IMG/VR virus record: IMGVR_UViG_3300035204_001594
Coordinates: 1 to 64,000 of that record
Strand: one strand, 5' to 3'
Length of the DNA: 64,000 nt
Source: a virus
This document shows, one piece after another, positions 15,776-25,415 of the stretch. The notes beneath the pieces are model-generated. The model made no database searches. It was not told the origin of the DNA and saw nothing but the letters and a program-made list of their open reading frames with translations. The stretch's first letter is position 1. The number at the start of each line of letters is the position of its first letter. The translations under genes were made by a program, and so were the position numbers.

Positions 15776-16243
15776 TTACGCTCCCCGAGCTTGCACCAAC
15801 CCTTGTAGTAACTTTCTCGCCCTCTCTTGTAGGTTACGGAGTTGAAGCTCCGCGCCCTCAGGAGAAGAGGGTATCTCATGATCTTTAGAAGCGATTTCTC
15901 CTACCAGCTTAATGAGATCGAAAGTACTGGCGGTCGCAGTGGTTGTCTCGGTTGACAGTTCAATGTTTTCTTCCTCTATTTTATTTTGATCGAAGACAAT
16001 GTCCAAAACGGTGAGGCCTAGTATATTAGGGTTATCCAGCCACCCACTCAACTCGTCATAAACGCAGTTAGCTACGCAGTTAACAGTAGGGAGCTTACCA
16101 AATACGTCCTCGCCTTGTAAGGTGTTACCGTGTTCTTTAATAATATACCGATTAAAAGCAGCTATATCGTCTATAACTAGTTTTAAATTAATAAGTGTTC
16201 CGTTGGATAGGTTAATTCGGGGTTGAGTAGTTTGAGAGGTCAT
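15776..16243 (-). CDS. Hypothetical protein, 155 aa
   Basis: Unknown function. It starts with polar strands, has a middle acidic/Thr-rich stretch (EEENIELSTETTTATAS) and ends with a long amphipathic helix (LQLRNLQERARKLLQGLV). The helix and acidic linker suggest a protein-interaction role. Its ATG overlaps the stop of the upstream gene by 4 nt, and it is part of the replication operon. Confidence 0.65.
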   Translation of the reverse strand: MTSQTTQPRINLSNGTLINLKLVIDDIAAFNRYIIKEHGNTLQGEDVFGKLPTVNCVANCVYDELSGWLDNPNILGLTVLDIVFDQNKIEEENIELSTETTTATASTFDLIKLVGEIASKDHEIPSSPEGAELQLRNLQERARKLLQGLVQARGA

Positions 16244-16749
16244 AGTATAGTTAAAAATCCTGATAAAGTATCTACAACCACTCCCCCTTGACCAGACTTA
16301 GAGGCTCTTACGAGTCGGAAGTGCCCCGTAGGGTTCTCTGTAGCCACGCCTGTATGTATGACCATATCTTGACCTAAGGTAGAGTTATAGAAAAGAATTG
16401 CGGGTATGTGATCGGGGAAGGCTGCAAACAGCTCCCCGCCTTTAGAGACAAATGTTTGCCACACCTCACACTTAGTAGGGCGTAGAAATAAATCATTCAT
16501 ACCCCATGTGTTCATTCTGTGGCTCCGAACCGTAAACGGCTCAAATAATGACTGCATCTCTAAAAGCGGAGTTTCCGAACGTTTAATCCGAGTTTCCCAG
16601 AGAGAAAGGCTTTCTGCGTTATCCTTAAACAGGTTTCGTAAGATCTTCTTACAAACCTTATTTTCATAAGCAGCTTGCCTATTCTCCTGGGATCGGTCTT
16701 TAAACTCCTTTAAATTTTCAAAGGGATTAGGACTTTTTCGAGGTTTCAT
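16240..16749 (-). CDS. Hypothetical protein of the replication operon, 169 aa
   Basis: Unknown function. A longer frame is open from 16824, but that would overlap the RecA-like gene by 98 nt. The internal ATG at 16749 (MKPRKSPNPF) is preferred and leaves a 23-nt overlap. The protein is basic at the N-terminus, then mixed alpha/beta with DHIPAILFYNSTLGQDMVIHTG and ends SGFLTIL. It lies directly after the recombinase, so an accessory role in recombination or replication is possible; a mediator or exonuclease is not supported by any motif seen. Confidence 0.65.
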   Translation of the reverse strand: MKPRKSPNPFENLKEFKDRSQENRQAAYENKVCKKILRNLFKDNAESLSLWETRIKRSETPLLEMQSLFEPFTVRSHRMNTWGMNDLFLRPTKCEVWQTFVSKGGELFAAFPDHIPAILFYNSTLGQDMVIHTGVATENPTGHFRLVRASKSGQGGVVVDTLSGFLTIL

Positions 16750-17974
16750 CGTCACCGTCGCTGTCTGAAACTTTGTCGGCAGCGCCTGACTTGTGGTCCA
16801 CCTTCGCTGCCGTAGATATTTCATATGCAGCTCGTTCTTCCGGGGTAATGTCTAACCTATCCCACAACCTACTCCTATTTACACCTAACCTGTCGGAAAG
16901 GAGTTCTCGAAGCTCTACGTTGTTTCGAATAGCGGCCCCTAGTTCTGAGTCCGTTACTTTTACAATATCCAAGGCACGGCAGCTATACTTATTAGCGCTT
17001 ACCGTAACTAAACAGTCGTCTTTAATAAGCCTTTTCAATCCATGGGTGCCGTCATCCGCTAAAAGCATCGCTGTTGCTGCATCCCAGTCAAACCAGCATT
17101 TGTCAATCTGACCCGTTTCCGAGTCTTTAGTCCAACGGTATGGAATAGTAATTTGTCTCTGAGAGGCGCCTAAAGAGTTTTTAGCAGCCTTTACTTTAAG
17201 TATACGTTGGGTGTACCCTAAAGTCTTTTTAAAGTCAGGGGTACCTTTAACCACAGAAAACCACATGTCTAACACAGCATGGTAATCTTGTCCTGTGCCC
17301 CCCGGCTTACGCTTAGCTCCCTGTATAGGAGACATTATGTCGTCGCTAAGGTGGTTAACGTATAAAAACAAATAAGGTTTCATAAAGAGCTTCTCATTAA
17401 TGTACTTAAAGAACTCGTTATGAGACTTGGCTTTAACCATCCCTACAGTACTTCTTGCATTAACGGCCCCTTCTTTTCTAATTTTCTCCATGCCTTCGGA
17501 AGCGGTAACACCCCCCAAGGAGTCCACAATAAAAACAATGGGGACGTCCTTCATATTAGGGTCGTTAGAGGCGAATTCTATAGCGTCTAATACCTGAGAC
17601 TGCCATTCTTCTGTGCTAAAGGCAACATAGTCTAATGTACGGTCTAAATGATTTTCGCCGACAATGGCACGATACAAAGACGGACTCTTTTTATTTTCCG
17701 TATCTATATACACACACACGCCGCCATAATCCATCCAAGTTTTTGCTAATGTCATGGCATAGGCTGATTTACAGGACTCCTTAACCCCCGCTAAGCCGAT
17801 GACTCGGCCGCAGGGGTAGAAGTTCTGGTCTGCTATCCATCTATATGCGAGGTGATCACAAGGAAAACCCCACATTCTTTGTTCTGCCTCGGTACCCAAA
17901 CAAACTTTTCCGTCGCTATTTTTAACAGCGTTGTCTAGCATGGCTTGAATACCTGGATGGGGACTAGATTTCAT
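16727..17974 (-). CDS. RecA/UvsX-like recombinase ATPase
   Basis: A strand-exchange ATPase of the RecA/UvsX superfamily, 415 residues. The nucleotide loop reads GVKESCKS (63-70): the Gly usually found before the Lys is replaced by Cys. It is followed by VYIDTEN (88-94), the Walker B strand IVFIVDSLGG (147-154, Asp151), and a segment comparable to loop L1 and motif 4 (LYVNHLSDD). A charged tail follows (DKVSDSDGDDETSKKS), like the acidic tails of phage recombinases. It is encoded next to the polymerase and helicases and probably supports recombination-dependent replication and repair. Confidence 0.88.
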   Translation of the reverse strand: MKSSPHPGIQAMLDNAVKNSDGKVCLGTEAEQRMWGFPCDHLAYRWIADQNFYPCGRVIGLAGVKESCKSAYAMTLAKTWMDYGGVCVYIDTENKKSPSLYRAIVGENHLDRTLDYVAFSTEEWQSQVLDAIEFASNDPNMKDVPIVFIVDSLGGVTASEGMEKIRKEGAVNARSTVGMVKAKSHNEFFKYINEKLFMKPYLFLYVNHLSDDIMSPIQGAKRKPGGTGQDYHAVLDMWFSVVKGTPDFKKTLGYTQRILKVKAAKNSLGASQRQITIPYRWTKDSETGQIDKCWFDWDAATAMLLADDGTHGLKRLIKDDCLVTVSANKYSCRALDIVKVTDSELGAAIRNNVELRELLSDRLGVNRSRLWDRLDITPEERAAYEISTAAKVDHKSGAADKVSDSDGDDETSKKS

Positions 17975-17982
17975 AAATAAGT

Positions 17983-19383
17983 TTAACCTTTATTTTGCTG
18001 GTCTTGAAGATTCTGTAAACGGCTCATCATTTCCTGCATCTGAGTATCGAGGTTTCCCTCGTTTCCATCAGCCGGACTAGGAGTCGCAGGAGTAGGAGTC
18101 GTAGGAGTCGGTGTGGCAGAAGGAGCTGGGATTGCACCTGCTGGAGGCATCCCTGCCGCAGGGGGAGCTGCAGGAGCCGGAGGGGTTGTAGGAGCTGTAG
18201 GCTCTACCGGAGTAACTGATGTGGGAGTAGGGGCAGCCGCTGTTGTTACAGGGGGCACACTGGGTACAGCTACCTGCGTAGGAGTGTCCTCCATAATACC
18301 TGCTCCGATTAGCGCCCACTCCGCGCCTACAAACAATTCCTTCATCCATTCAACCTGCTGACTCCACGTGCTCTTGTATAAGTAGTCGCCTATAGGCTTC
18401 ACACTATCAAACAGCTCTTGAGGCATTTGGTAGTTAGCGTATACATCGGTTAAGTTATCTACCTGACTAGAGTAGGCGGTAATGCCCGCTGCTCCAGATG
18501 GCTTAGATGTAAACTCTACTAATTTTAGGTTCTTAGCGTAATCGTGATGTACAAATGTGTCTGCTTCCCATTTCCGACGAGCATCTACATCGTTTATAAC
18601 ATCTCCGTAATTTTCACGAACATCTGTAGGGTTAGTTGTTCCTTCCCCAGATTTCATTAAAAATTTATCATAGAAACCTACTTTAGTATCCATGTGAGGA
18701 GCTGAGTTGATGGCGGTTACCTGGTTGACCAAAAATACTCTATGCTGAGGCCACTGAGCTTCGCCGGTCTCGGCATTAACAAGATAGTTGGTACCAGCGT
18801 TTTCCATAACAAACCCTTGAATAAGTAAGCATCTAGTGCCTCGGCGCATAGGAGCATCTATAGGGCTTCCGTACGGGAGAATACTCTCAGCGTCTGCATG
18901 AATCACAGGGCTGGTCGTTTCCACCTTATTGGCTCTTTTGTTAAATTTAGGGGAACCTGAGGCTTTCCATAGGTATTCCTGCAGTTTATACATAGGAGAC
19001 TGATAACCACGCCCCCAAGACTGCTCCGCTATAACTTTCTCTTCGCCAGTTTCCTCATCTACAACTGTATTGATTGCTAAAATGGACATACGCTGTGAGC
19101 TATCCCCTAGCCCTATGTTTTGGTAGATGTACACCCAATCTAAAGCATAGTCGCCTAGTACGGGGAGCATACCTGTATTACGTGCCTTGTCATCTACGAA
19201 CATACCATACGTAAGGGTGTTATCTGACGTAGGTATATAGGGGATTATGAATTTAGAAGGACCTTTGTTTCCTCCTAAGTACGCGAGGGCCGGAGCATCG
19301 GGACTTAAAATTTTATTAAATTTATATTCTGTTGTAGCATTATTCGCTTGATTAGCGATATCTAGTGCTGGGTTTTTAGACAT
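17983..19383 (-). CDS. Hypothetical replication-operon protein with P/T/A linker
   Basis: Unknown function. I use the ATG at 19383 (MSKNPALD), which gives 466 residues and does not overlap the polymerase gene; the frame is open to 19464. The first 330 residues are mixed alpha/beta. Then comes a roughly 90-residue low-complexity stretch of Pro, Thr, Ala and Val (about residues 357-440), and a short acidic helix ending LQDQQNKG. A core plus disordered linker plus acidic tip is the layout of single-stranded DNA-binding proteins, and the gene sits between polymerase and recombinase where phages often place one. The core does not show an OB-fold signature I can recognise, so an SSB role is only a suggestion. 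Confidence 0.65.
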   Translation of the reverse strand: MSKNPALDIANQANNATTEYKFNKILSPDAPALAYLGGNKGPSKFIIPYIPTSDNTLTYGMFVDDKARNTGMLPVLGDYALDWVYIYQNIGLGDSSQRMSILAINTVVDEETGEEKVIAEQSWGRGYQSPMYKLQEYLWKASGSPKFNKRANKVETTSPVIHADAESILPYGSPIDAPMRRGTRCLLIQGFVMENAGTNYLVNAETGEAQWPQHRVFLVNQVTAINSAPHMDTKVGFYDKFLMKSGEGTTNPTDVRENYGDVINDVDARRKWEADTFVHHDYAKNLKLVEFTSKPSGAAGITAYSSQVDNLTDVYANYQMPQELFDSVKPIGDYLYKSTWSQQVEWMKELFVGAEWALIGAGIMEDTPTQVAVPSVPPVTTAAAPTPTSVTPVEPTAPTTPPAPAAPPAAGMPPAGAIPAPSATPTPTTPTPATPSPADGNEGNLDTQMQEMMSRLQNLQDQQNKG

Positions 19384-19403
19384 GTTGTCGTAATTCCTGG
19401 GGG

Positions 19404-22277
19404 TTACTCTTTTATGTGTATTCCGTGTTGTTCTAATTCTTTCTCCGTTAAAGGGCTTCCCCATCGAAGAGAAATTTCTGGGTCAATCTGTAGGGTTAGG
19501 TCGTATCCGGGGATGGTACATCTATCGCACATACACACCTGTAATGCCTGTACGGTTTCCTGTACCTCCTCGATAGGACAAGTTGTTAAAATTTGGTCAT
19601 GAACACTCATTAAAATTTTGTAGTTTAACGTAGGTTTATCTACGCGTCTATAGTCATATAGGTTAACTAGGGCTTTAGACATAAGATCGCCCACAGTACC
19701 TTGAATAGGCATGTTCATAGCTTGACGTTCTTGATGGGCTATAACCTCGTGGTCATTCGTCTTCTCGAAACGTCTCCTACGACCTAAAGCGTTGGTGACA
19801 AATCCTTGAGTTACTACTAATGCTTTCTGATCCCCTAACCATTGAGTTAGTTGAGGATACGTAGCTTTAAATTTCTGAATAGCTTCCTGGGATTCCTCTA
19901 CCGTAATATTGACGCCCTGTCTGTAAACTTCTTCCTTAATAGCGGCTGCTCCTCGACCATACGCAATACCAAATGTAATAGTTTTGGCTATAGTCCTTTT
20001 AGGAGATTCGTCTAGGTGCTTAATCCATGCCTTAGTGCCTTCAGTCCAGTTGTTAGGCATAGGTTCGAGTTGGAACATATCTAAAGCAGTTTCTGAGTGG
20101 AAATCTACACCAGGGGCAGAAAGACGTTCTTGCATATTAGTGTCCCCGCTTAGCCAAGCCATAACATATAACTCAGCTCCTACCCAATCGGCATCTACAA
20201 AGCACCACCCCGGCTCAGGCACAAAACAAGAACGAATAGGCGGTACTTCTTCTTCAAATACATTAGATAGTACGGCCTCGGCGCTTTTAGGGATCTGGGC
20301 CATATTAGGATTAGAGTGGCCGTACCTGCCGGTCTCTACAGTCTGCCTAATACGACAGTGTACTCGTCCGTCTGGCCACACCTTGCTTAATATACCTTTA
20401 GTCATATCTACAGACTCCCCCTCATCTGCGTTAATATACTCTCCCGTAAATGTTTTCACAGCTTGACTGACTGCGCTGTAATACAAAACATTTTTAAGGA
20501 ACGGGTCATCGGGATTTTCTATAAGCAGAGTCTGAATACTTGCTTTATCTGTAGAGGGCCTACTTTCGGCAAGCAGCCCTTTCGATAAAACATCTACCCA
20601 TTTCTTGCCGTCCCCTGTTCGTTTAACAGGAGTGTAGACCTTTAGGCGGGCGTCGTCAGGACTTTTAATAGTCACTACCCCCTGAGCATTAGGCTTCCCT
20701 ACACTAAACAAAGCCTCTACCTTTTGATCCGATGAGTCGGGATTGAATTCAGGCCAGTTAAGCTCGTCTCGTAACGCTTGCTTAAGCTTATTTTTACCTT
20801 CTGTATATAATTTGGCTAATACGATCATACGTTCGTGATCTACCCCTATCCCCTCTAACTCCATTTCTAGAATGGGAAGAGTTGCGGGCATGGATATATT
20901 CTCAAACAATGATAGCAGATCTTCATGACCCTCGCTGCGCATTTCTGCGTACTGTTGTACAAATATTCTGAAAGTTGTATCTGCGTCTGCTGCAGCATAG
21001 GGAAGCAGTATCTCGGAAGGTACGTGTTGGAATCCATTCTCCTCAACATCTGCCTTATTTTCCTTAATCCATTGTTTAACGTCCTTATCGTACCTTCCCA
21101 AAGAGGTGTACCTAAGGGTGTAGACTTCTAAAGCCTGCTTCCAGTTTTCGTTTAGTAGGTGTCCCGCTAAGCCGGTGTCCCAGCCTTTCGTAACATTTAC
21201 GCCCAGCTCTACGCCGTACTTATATAACCACGGGAGGTCTGCTCGTATAAAATGTCCTATTAACCGAGCCCTTTCATGCTCAAACAGCTTCCGTAAAATT
21301 GTCCAAGCTCTTTCAAGGTTTTGCTGCAGCTCGGAAGCATTACCGTCCTCGTCGGTAAATATAGGCACAATAACCTTTCCGGGAGACCAGGCAATTTGAA
21401 TGGTCCTTAAGCATCCATCTAAGATTGTTTGCCCTGCCCACTCGCAATCGACCGCCAACCACCCGTGGTACTCGTCAATAATGGTATTCACCCAGGACTG
21501 CAGTGATTTTAAGTCGAGTATATAGTGGTACTCTGGGGTAATGGTAGATGTTTTAAGGTCCGGTGTTTCCGCCTTGGCCATAGCTCGTTTAAGTGTACTC
21601 AGATCTAATCTTAATTGGTCCCTGTTTTCAGGCTTATGTATTAGGGAGCTCGGGTTTAGGCACGCTATGAATGTAATGCCTTCATATTCATCGCTGTCTA
21701 CTGTAAAACTCATTCCTTGATAGTCCGAAAGCTTAGCCTTAACTCCGCATATTGCTTTAAGAGCTTTGGCCCCTAGAAGGACTACGATCTCAGGGTTTAC
21801 TAAAGATATTTCGGTAGATATAAGTTCTTTAGACCAGTTTATCCAAGTTTTTGGGAGAGCGGCTTTTTTAATAAACATTCCGTGTTTAACCGCAGTGGTG
21901 TAATAAAAGTCTGTGCAATCTACCCCCTGATCTGAACAAGCTTCTGTGAACTCTTTAGTGTAATCTCCTAGCCAAAGTACCCCTAAGTCTTCTTCAATGG
22001 GGTTAACGCAATCTCCGATAACCATAACTTTATGAGGACGGAGGGGTCCTCCTTTCTTATTAGACATCTGTCGAATCTGGGTTGCATCAGTTCGTTCAAC
22101 AAATTTCATGGTGCGTCCCGGCAATGTTTTAACAATGTGAGTAGATCCCCCTTCTTCTACTGTAACTACCGTAGGCTCACATAGGAGTTTAGCGGTAGCG
22201 TCAGCTGTATTAAGAGATTGTTGAACTTGTAGTCGGGATACCAGGTAATTATCGGTAAGCGGCTCTATAGTTGTCAT
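19404..22277 (-). CDS. DNA polymerase A with N-terminal uracil-DNA-glycosylase-like domain
   Basis: Replicative DNA polymerase of family A, 957 residues. Residues about 80-235 look like a family 4-type uracil-DNA glycosylase (VMVIGDCVNPIEEDLG, DFYYTTAVKH, NPEIVVLLGAKALKAI, LNPSS). The 3'-5' exonuclease follows: VDCEW (Asp277 and Glu279), GHFIRAD and YAAAD. The polymerase has motif A DADWVGAEL, motif B R-x3-K-x3-F-x3-YG (RTIAKTITFGIAYG) and motif C VHDQI. Phe occupies the position of E. coli Phe762. Motif C has Gln where Glu is usual after the catalytic Asp. A UDG-like N-terminal extension on a phage PolA is known from the SPO1 group. The UDG motif 2 has Asn-Pro-Ser in place of His-Pro-Ser, so catalytic activity is uncertain. 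Confidence 0.95.
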   Translation of the reverse strand: MTTIEPLTDNYLVSRLQVQQSLNTADATAKLLCEPTVVTVEEGGSTHIVKTLPGRTMKFVERTDATQIRQMSNKKGGPLRPHKVMVIGDCVNPIEEDLGVLWLGDYTKEFTEACSDQGVDCTDFYYTTAVKHGMFIKKAALPKTWINWSKELISTEISLVNPEIVVLLGAKALKAICGVKAKLSDYQGMSFTVDSDEYEGITFIACLNPSSLIHKPENRDQLRLDLSTLKRAMAKAETPDLKTSTITPEYHYILDLKSLQSWVNTIIDEYHGWLAVDCEWAGQTILDGCLRTIQIAWSPGKVIVPIFTDEDGNASELQQNLERAWTILRKLFEHERARLIGHFIRADLPWLYKYGVELGVNVTKGWDTGLAGHLLNENWKQALEVYTLRYTSLGRYDKDVKQWIKENKADVEENGFQHVPSEILLPYAAADADTTFRIFVQQYAEMRSEGHEDLLSLFENISMPATLPILEMELEGIGVDHERMIVLAKLYTEGKNKLKQALRDELNWPEFNPDSSDQKVEALFSVGKPNAQGVVTIKSPDDARLKVYTPVKRTGDGKKWVDVLSKGLLAESRPSTDKASIQTLLIENPDDPFLKNVLYYSAVSQAVKTFTGEYINADEGESVDMTKGILSKVWPDGRVHCRIRQTVETGRYGHSNPNMAQIPKSAEAVLSNVFEEEVPPIRSCFVPEPGWCFVDADWVGAELYVMAWLSGDTNMQERLSAPGVDFHSETALDMFQLEPMPNNWTEGTKAWIKHLDESPKRTIAKTITFGIAYGRGAAAIKEEVYRQGVNITVEESQEAIQKFKATYPQLTQWLGDQKALVVTQGFVTNALGRRRRFEKTNDHEVIAHQERQAMNMPIQGTVGDLMSKALVNLYDYRRVDKPTLNYKILMSVHDQILTTCPIEEVQETVQALQVCMCDRCTIPGYDLTLQIDPEISLRWGSPLTEKELEQHGIHIKE

Positions 22278-23419
22278 ATGGTTATTCCAAGGGTGTTTTC
22301 TATTAACTCTATGGTTTTACTGAAGCCTAAATCGGCTGCATCACTTTTTGGAGGAAGATCTACTATGTAGCATCCTCCTTTAACTAACTTATTTAATGTG
22401 TACTGTGTCTGTGTGGGATCATCCTCGCTCTCTCGGAGAAGTATAACCCTACCCTTACTAAAATGCTGAGCCAGTATGTCTATCTGAATGGGGCTTAATC
22501 GCATGCCGAAGGTGCACACACCGCAAGGCCCTGAGGCCATTGCAGACAAGGGACCTTCGTTAACAAAGCAAAGTTTACCGTCTGTTAAAGCAGAGGCTCT
22601 TCCTACATTAAACACCGTACTCTTAGCCATCATGCCTGGGGCCGTTAGGTATTTAGGTAGCAGTTCACATCCTTTAACAGAATCTTTAGGAACCTTATCC
22701 CATTTACTTATATCATCCGTATACCTAAAGCCCCCTATCCACCGGGCCTGCCAACCTTGCCAAGACCCGTCTTTACCTAAATTAGGTAATATCAACCTAT
22801 CTTCAGGTGTAACGTACCACACCTGACCAGAAGAATCCTTAACTGCAGTTTTCCAGTTACTGTAAGTGCAATAACTTGCCCCATAAATCTTTGATATAAA
22901 CTGGGGGTCAAGTCCCCTATAAGCGGTGTATAAAACAGCTGGGTGCTCTGGTTCCAATTCCGCTAAGTAACGTATGTGTTCAGGTTTGCCAGGCAGCTTC
23001 ATGATTCTCGCAGGACGAGCCGCTGATTTATTTATATCAGACGGCTTAACCGGCTTTAAATCACCTAATAGTTTAGAGGCCTGTAAATGTTGATCTAAAT
23101 CCTTCCAGTCGCAGTCTTCATTAAAACACTTTACAAGCTGCTTTAGTACTAAGCCCGGCGCTAATTCTACATTCCACATATGACTAATATGCATCCTAAA
23201 CCGGGTGTCCCCACACTTAGGGCAGCATACTGTATAGGTTTCCCCCCAGTCTCCGTACACCACATCGTATGGGTTAGAGGCTATCTGGATACTGGCGGCT
23301 CCGTGAAATATATTCTTTCGTGCTCGGATCCCCGACGCTATAGACTGTTTGGATATCTGAACCTCGTTGAAAACCTGTATAAGTTGTGAGTATAAGGCTT
23401 CGTTTAAGGGTTCTGCCAT
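22274..23419 (-). CDS. TOPRIM DNA primase
   Basis: Makes RNA primers for lagging-strand synthesis. The 381-residue protein has a zinc-binding N-terminus (Cys66-x2-Cys69 and Cys98-x4-Cys103) like bacterial and phage primases. It then has a linker with LPKYLTAPG, and a TOPRIM core with the acidic motif FVNEGPLSAM (about 281-290) and the strand VILLRESEDD in place of the usual DxD. The helicase domain is separate, in the next gene upstream, unlike the fused T7-type protein. Its ATG overlaps the polymerase start region (4-nt overlap at 22274). Confidence 0.85.
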   Translation of the reverse strand: MAEPLNEALYSQLIQVFNEVQISKQSIASGIRARKNIFHGAASIQIASNPYDVVYGDWGETYTVCCPKCGDTRFRMHISHMWNVELAPGLVLKQLVKCFNEDCDWKDLDQHLQASKLLGDLKPVKPSDINKSAARPARIMKLPGKPEHIRYLAELEPEHPAVLYTAYRGLDPQFISKIYGASYCTYSNWKTAVKDSSGQVWYVTPEDRLILPNLGKDGSWQGWQARWIGGFRYTDDISKWDKVPKDSVKGCELLPKYLTAPGMMAKSTVFNVGRASALTDGKLCFVNEGPLSAMASGPCGVCTFGMRLSPIQIDILAQHFSKGRVILLRESEDDPTQTQYTLNKLVKGGCYIVDLPPKSDAADLGFSKTIELIENTLGITI

Positions 23420-23421
23420 AG

Positions 23422-24867
23422 TTAGTCCATATTCAATCGAGCGAACATATCAGAAAACTGAGATGTGTCTAAATCATTGCCTAAACCTGTTACGCCATCA
23501 CAAGGCATCACTCCAGAACAATCATGGGTTAGCGCAAATCCGTCAGCCATAACAAACCGGGATTTAGGGCCTTCCATTTTAATAAGATGCTTTCCAGTGG
23601 GGTCCCCGTTTCTTAACTTAGGAACTCCGCATATAGCTACATTGTGCTCTTTTTCGCGATTACTGACGGTAATAACCGTATCCATGTAGTGGTGAAGGGA
23701 TCGACACTCAAACGCATCTGTAGGTTCCGGAACTTTTAGGGACCTAGAGGTTACGGCTTGAGTCCCCAGCTGGTGATATAACCAAATGTTTACACCAAGC
23801 TCTCCCCCAACCTTACGTAAATCGTCAGATAGCTTAATCATAACTTGAGACTTATTGTTGTCTTTACTTCCTGAGGATGACATGTAATTATTTACCATGG
23901 GGCCAAACCAGTCTACACCTACGTAACGAGGATTTTTACCTTCTCGTCTAACATCCTCTACTATAGACGCTATATCGCCAGGCCCCCCTATCCCGCCGTG
24001 CTGCTCCGCGTAGTCTAGCATATCAATCACGTGTAGCTTTCCTTGTAGCTTCTCCCTAGCCTGTCTATACCTCTGTACAGTAGAGGAGCCCAGTTCATCT
24101 AAATTCTTACCCATAAATGTAGATATAGGTAAGCCGGTTGCAAAGGCGTAGATACGGTTATATACCGCTGGAAAAACATTTTGCTCATAAGATAGCATAA
24201 TCGCATCTTCGCCATTCAGAGCGGCAGATGCAGCCATCTGAACATTAAGAAGTGTTTTACCCCCACCAGAGGGCGCTAATACTAAGGTTGTTTCGCCTGG
24301 TATGGATCCGCCTTGGGTAATCCTGTCTACAAAGTCCACACCCCAAGCTTGTCGTTTAGGACCCCCCACCAGAGGGTCTTCAGTTTCAAACGGGTCGTAG
24401 ATTTTAACTTTGGAAACAGAGGCGCCTTTGTAGGCGGTTTTTATATCCGCTAATCCTACCGACAAATCCGAGGCTACGGATAAATTTTGTATAGCCGGTC
24501 TTATTCGACGTTCATACAGAAATTCTTCTAATATTTTTAGTATAGAGTGTGTTTCATCCTCTGAATCGGGATTCACGTTATCGCTATACCCAAACTTAGC
24601 TACATGCTGAATGGTTTCAAACTCTGCAGGTGTAACATACCCCTCATTTTTAAGCTCCAACAACTGGGTCTCGAAAAAGGGCTGCTTAATAGTGGTTCTA
24701 TTTTGCTCATACCACTGGGTGGATATTAAAAGGATAATTTTTATATGATTTTCAGAAGGTAACAGTAGGTCATAAGATACCTTACCTATAGCCTGATTTA
24801 ATACCCTAGGGTAGCGTAGTAGGCCTACTGTAAGCCAGAATAATTTTTCATTACTTATACCTGTCAA
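23422..24867 (-). CDS. DnaB-like replicative helicase
   Basis: Hexameric 5'-3' replicative helicase of the DnaB/RecA-fold superfamily, 481 residues. The N-terminal 150 residues are helical like a primase-interacting domain. The ATPase domain has Walker A APSGGGKT (198-205), the sensor-like strand DAIMLSYEQN, and Walker B-type PRYVGVDWFGP. The C-terminal part includes LGVNIWLYHQL and a Gly-rich end. It lies 2 nt upstream of the primase gene, the usual partnership. Confidence 0.88.
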   Translation of the reverse strand: MTGISNEKLFWLTVGLLRYPRVLNQAIGKVSYDLLLPSENHIKIILLISTQWYEQNRTTIKQPFFETQLLELKNEGYVTPAEFETIQHVAKFGYSDNVNPDSEDETHSILKILEEFLYERRIRPAIQNLSVASDLSVGLADIKTAYKGASVSKVKIYDPFETEDPLVGGPKRQAWGVDFVDRITQGGSIPGETTLVLAPSGGGKTLLNVQMAASAALNGEDAIMLSYEQNVFPAVYNRIYAFATGLPISTFMGKNLDELGSSTVQRYRQAREKLQGKLHVIDMLDYAEQHGGIGGPGDIASIVEDVRREGKNPRYVGVDWFGPMVNNYMSSSGSKDNNKSQVMIKLSDDLRKVGGELGVNIWLYHQLGTQAVTSRSLKVPEPTDAFECRSLHHYMDTVITVSNREKEHNVAICGVPKLRNGDPTGKHLIKMEGPKSRFVMADGFALTHDCSGVMPCDGVTGLGNDLDTSQFSDMFARLNMD

Positions 24868-24869
24868 TG

Positions 24870-25415
24870 TTAGTTTACCCAGTCTTTCAGTAGAGTTTGC
24901 ATTTCGTGAAAATAATACGGCATTGTATCTGTAATCTTGGAAGCTAATTCTCGCCTATCCTCTGCCACAGGTACCTCTAATTTGTCAGCCATCTCTACCG
25001 CAAACACCGGATGAAACTCATAGCGAGGGTCAAACAGTACATCCTTTGGCAGCGCGGGAGTGATCCCGTCCGCGGGGTTGAGTAAGCTTTTAAACCTATT
25101 TAACATTAGCTTCACGTGAAGAGCTACATCTTTTCTGATAGTAACAGGGGACCCCATTTGTACAAATGTGGTTAAGCTGCTTAGTAGTGTGTTTAAAAAG
25201 GGAAGTCCTGGAATAGCCTCTTTAAAACACCAGTCAAGGTAGTCGTCGGCATTAATATTCTCTTCATTAATCTTACTCGACACAAGAAACCATACATCTC
25301 TACCTCTATTATCAGCAGGTCGAGCCTTCCTAGTTATCGCTAACGCTACATCATCCCCTCTAAAGTAGGCTACCCTGTCGCAGTATTTTTGTTTAAACTC
25401 TGCGCTTGTGACCAT
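24870..25415 (-). CDS. Hypothetical protein upstream of helicase, 181 aa
   Basis: Mostly helical after a short beta N-terminus, no recognised motif. Tight packing (2 nt before the helicase gene, 1-nt overlap upstream) supports it as real. Loader or clamp-like proteins are often encoded next to phage helicases, but nothing in the sequence shows that here. Confidence 0.6.
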   Translation of the reverse strand: MVTSAEFKQKYCDRVAYFRGDDVALAITRKARPADNRGRDVWFLVSSKINEENINADDYLDWCFKEAIPGLPFLNTLLSSLTTFVQMGSPVTIRKDVALHVKLMLNRFKSLLNPADGITPALPKDVLFDPRYEFHPVFAVEMADKLEVPVAEDRRELASKITDTMPYYFHEMQTLLKDWVN

